Assembly: GCA_937974825.1 (NCBI GenBank)
Contig: CALJVD010000082.1
Coordinates: 1 to 6,643 of the forward strand
Reading direction: 5' to 3'
Origin: an uncultured Oceanospirillaceae bacterium
Lineage (GTDB): Bacteria > Pseudomonadota > Gammaproteobacteria > Pseudomonadales > Oceanobacteraceae
Length of the DNA stretch: 6,643 bases
Part shown: positions 5,545 to 6,643 of the stretch, piece after piece
Position numbering within the stretch: position 1 is the first letter of the stretch
Layout: each line of letters starts with the position of its first letter
Notes under the pieces: generated by a model
Told to the model about the DNA's origin: nothing
Databases searched by the model: none
What the model saw: only the letters and a program-made list of their open reading frames with translations
Program-made: the position numbers and the translations under genes

Positions 5545-6420
5545 ATGAAATTCTCATTAGGCGCCATTCAGTATTATTGGCCAAAAGAAGTCGTTCAATC
5601 GTTTTACCAAGACGTTGCTGAATCGACAGTCGATATTGTTTATTTGGGTGAAACAGTTTGCAGTAAACGCACCGAATTAAGTTTGAAAGACTATATGGAC
5701 ATTGCCCATCAGCTGCGTGAAGCCGGAAAACAAGTGTGCTTATCCACCATGACATTGTTAGAAGCGCCAGCGTTGGTACGTGATATGGCACGCTATGTCG
5801 ATAACGGTGAGTTTATGATTGAAGCCAACGAAATAGGCGCCATCCAGTTGGCGCATGAAAAGTCTCTCCCTTTTGTCGTAGGTTCTCCCATTAACTGTTA
5901 CAACCAACACACACTTAATTTGTTTTTAAAACAGGGCATGCAGCGTTGGGTAATGCCCGTAGAGCTCTCGCGTGAATGGCTCGAAAACCTATTAGAGCAC
6001 GACAGTATTCAAACCGTACGAGATCAGTTTGGTGTGGAAGTTTTTGCCTTTGGTCATATGCCATTGGCTTGGTCTGCACGCTGTTTTACCGCACGGGCAG
6101 AAGACCGTCATAAAGACGATTGCCAATTATGTTGTATTAACTACCCCAAAGGGCGGGAAGTGAAAAGCCAAGATGGCGTTCAGATCTTTCTTTTAAATGG
6201 CATACAAACTCAGTCGGGGCATAGGTATAACCTAGTGAACGATTTACCGTCTATGCAAGGATTAGTGGATGTGGTGCGTTTAAGTCCAGAGCCCGAAGGA
6301 ACCTTGAAGTGGCTGCAAGCATTTCAAGACAACCTCGATGGAGGGCAACCCCAGCCATTAGCTGATACAGATACCAATGGTTATTGGCGTAGCTTAGCTG
6401 GCATGGTAAAGGCACTGTAG
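5545..6420 (+). CDS. ubiV: UbiV, 4Fe-4S peptidase-U32-family partner of UbiU, 291 aa
   Basis: UbiV is the second subunit of the UbiU-UbiV complex for O2-independent ubiquinone synthesis. The protein aligns end to end with E. coli UbiV (YhbV, 292 residues): MKFSLGAIQYYWPKE at the N-terminus, VYLGETVCSKR, GSPINCYN, WVMPVELSREWL, SARCFTARAEDR, NGIQTQSGHRYNLVND and NGYWRSLAGM at the end. Cluster cysteines C39, C180, C193 and C197 fall at the same positions as in E. coli. The ATG at 5545 is two bases after the ubiU stop and is preceded by GGA at 5535-5537 within the ubiU tail, a weak Shine-Dalgarno that suggests translational coupling. An in-frame GTG at 5533 inside ubiU would add four residues absent from the family and is not favoured. 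Strong assignment by conserved motifs, length and context. Confidence 0.97.
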   Translation: MKFSLGAIQYYWPKEVVQSFYQDVAESTVDIVYLGETVCSKRTELSLKDYMDIAHQLREAGKQVCLSTMTLLEAPALVRDMARYVDNGEFMIEANEIGAIQLAHEKSLPFVVGSPINCYNQHTLNLFLKQGMQRWVMPVELSREWLENLLEHDSIQTVRDQFGVEVFAFGHMPLAWSARCFTARAEDRHKDDCQLCCINYPKGREVKSQDGVQIFLLNGIQTQSGHRYNLVNDLPSMQGLVDVVRLSPEPEGTLKWLQAFQDNLDGGQPQPLADTDTNGYWRSLAGMVKAL

Positions 6421-6433
6421 TAGCTGCTTATAG

Positions 6434-6476
6434 TCGGGTAGTGCCTGGAAGCCTAGGCTAATGAATCACTACCCGA
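6434..6476. repeat. Inverted repeat with nested palindrome between convergent ubiV and the NorF/COX4-like gene
   Basis: TCGGGTAGTG at 6434-6443 and CACTACCCGA at 6467-6476 form a perfect 10-bp stem. The 23-base intervening segment contains its own perfect 10-bp palindrome AGCCTAGGCT (6450-6459). The position, 14 bases after the ubiV stop, suits a transcript end. However, neither strand has a T-run after the stem, so it is not a standard intrinsic terminator; it may stabilise 3' ends or assist Rho-dependent termination. Its right arm overlaps the stop codon of the convergent gene. Confidence 0.55.
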
Positions 6477-6643
6477 ATACCGCTGTTAAGGTAACGGCGC
6501 TGGTGGTTACAAGTAACCAACCAAACACCATGTGACGTAAGATGGATGGCGCTTGTTTTAATTCCATAAAATCTTGAATAATAATCCAACCTTTAACCAA
6601 GGTAACGCCCCAGACTACAAAGTATAAATAAGGAAAGCCTTGG
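6469..6643 (-). CDS. Partial small membrane protein, cytochrome c oxidase subunit IV / NorF-like (C-terminal 57 aa)
   Basis: A minus-strand reading frame enters from the right edge and stops at TAG (complement of 6469-6471); its start lies beyond the window. The 57 visible residues have two hydrophobic stretches: YLYFVVWGVTLVKGWIII and, near the end, FGWLLVTTSAVTLTAVFG. Between them is a short loop with the pattern VKGWIIIQDFMELKQAP. A KG-x-x-I-x-x-x-FMELK-x-AP loop between two helices recalls small prokaryotic cytochrome c oxidase subunit IV (COX4_pro) and NorF-type proteins, which lie in heme-copper oxidase or nitric oxide reductase gene groups. The family call rests on this loop and the topology only. 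The gene is convergent with ubiV, 48 bases away across an inverted repeat. If NorF-like, it would fit the anaerobic respiration genes in this window. Confidence 0.68.
   Translation of the reverse strand, partial: QGFPYLYFVVWGVTLVKGWIIIQDFMELKQAPSILRHMVFGWLLVTTSAVTLTAVFG

Noticed and set aside
5543..5791. Minus-strand open frame opposite the start of ubiV
   Set aside because: It is antisense to highly conserved ubiV sequence and shows no independent coding evidence.

Overview
The window looks like chromosomal DNA of a marine-type gammaproteobacterium of moderate to low GC. This rests on close resemblance of several products to gamma-proteobacterial proteins: E. coli-like UbiT/UbiU/UbiV, E. 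coli-like phosphoglucomutase and Pseudomonas-type cytochrome c-551. An Oceanospirillales-like host is a guess from gene content and base composition, not a demonstrated assignment. I see no tRNA, rRNA, CRISPR array, insertion sequence or prophage gene.

Layout, left to right. (1) 86-739 (+) encodes a stand-alone HEPN-domain protein with an intact R-x4-H RNase-type motif. (2) 845-1681 (+) encodes a membrane-anchored TlpA-type thiol-disulfide protein. Its four-helix N-terminal half resembles a degenerate part of prolipoprotein diacylglyceryl transferase (Lgt). (3) 1765-3345 (+) is phosphoglucomutase (pgm). (4) A symmetric hairpin at 3373-3403 separates pgm from the convergent gene and can terminate both. 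(5) 3420-3734 (-) is a periplasmic class I cytochrome c of the c-551 type. (6) 3852-4361 (-) is ubiT. (7) A divergent regulatory region (4362-4546) holds an FNR/ANR-like half-conserved box and a near-perfect 16-bp palindrome. (8) 4547-5542 and 5545-6420 (+) are ubiU and ubiV, two bases apart. (9) 6469 to the right edge (-) is the C-terminal part of a small membrane protein resembling prokaryotic cytochrome c oxidase subunit IV / NorF-like proteins.

How they fit together. UbiT, UbiU and UbiV form the O2-independent ubiquinone hydroxylation system, which supplies quinone for anaerobic respiration. All eight cysteines expected to hold the two 4Fe-4S clusters of UbiU and UbiV are present. A c-551 cytochrome (classic electron donor to cd1 nitrite reductase, also to peroxidase) lies on one side and a NorF/COX4-like protein on the other. 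This suggests an anaerobic or nitrate-respiration neighbourhood, although no denitrification reductase is inside the window. The left third (HEPN, TlpA-like, pgm) looks functionally unrelated. The points most worth a second look are the Lgt-like anchor fused to a thioredoxin domain, the candidate control region between ubiT and ubiU, the truncated NorF/COX4-like gene at the edge, and the orphan HEPN protein.
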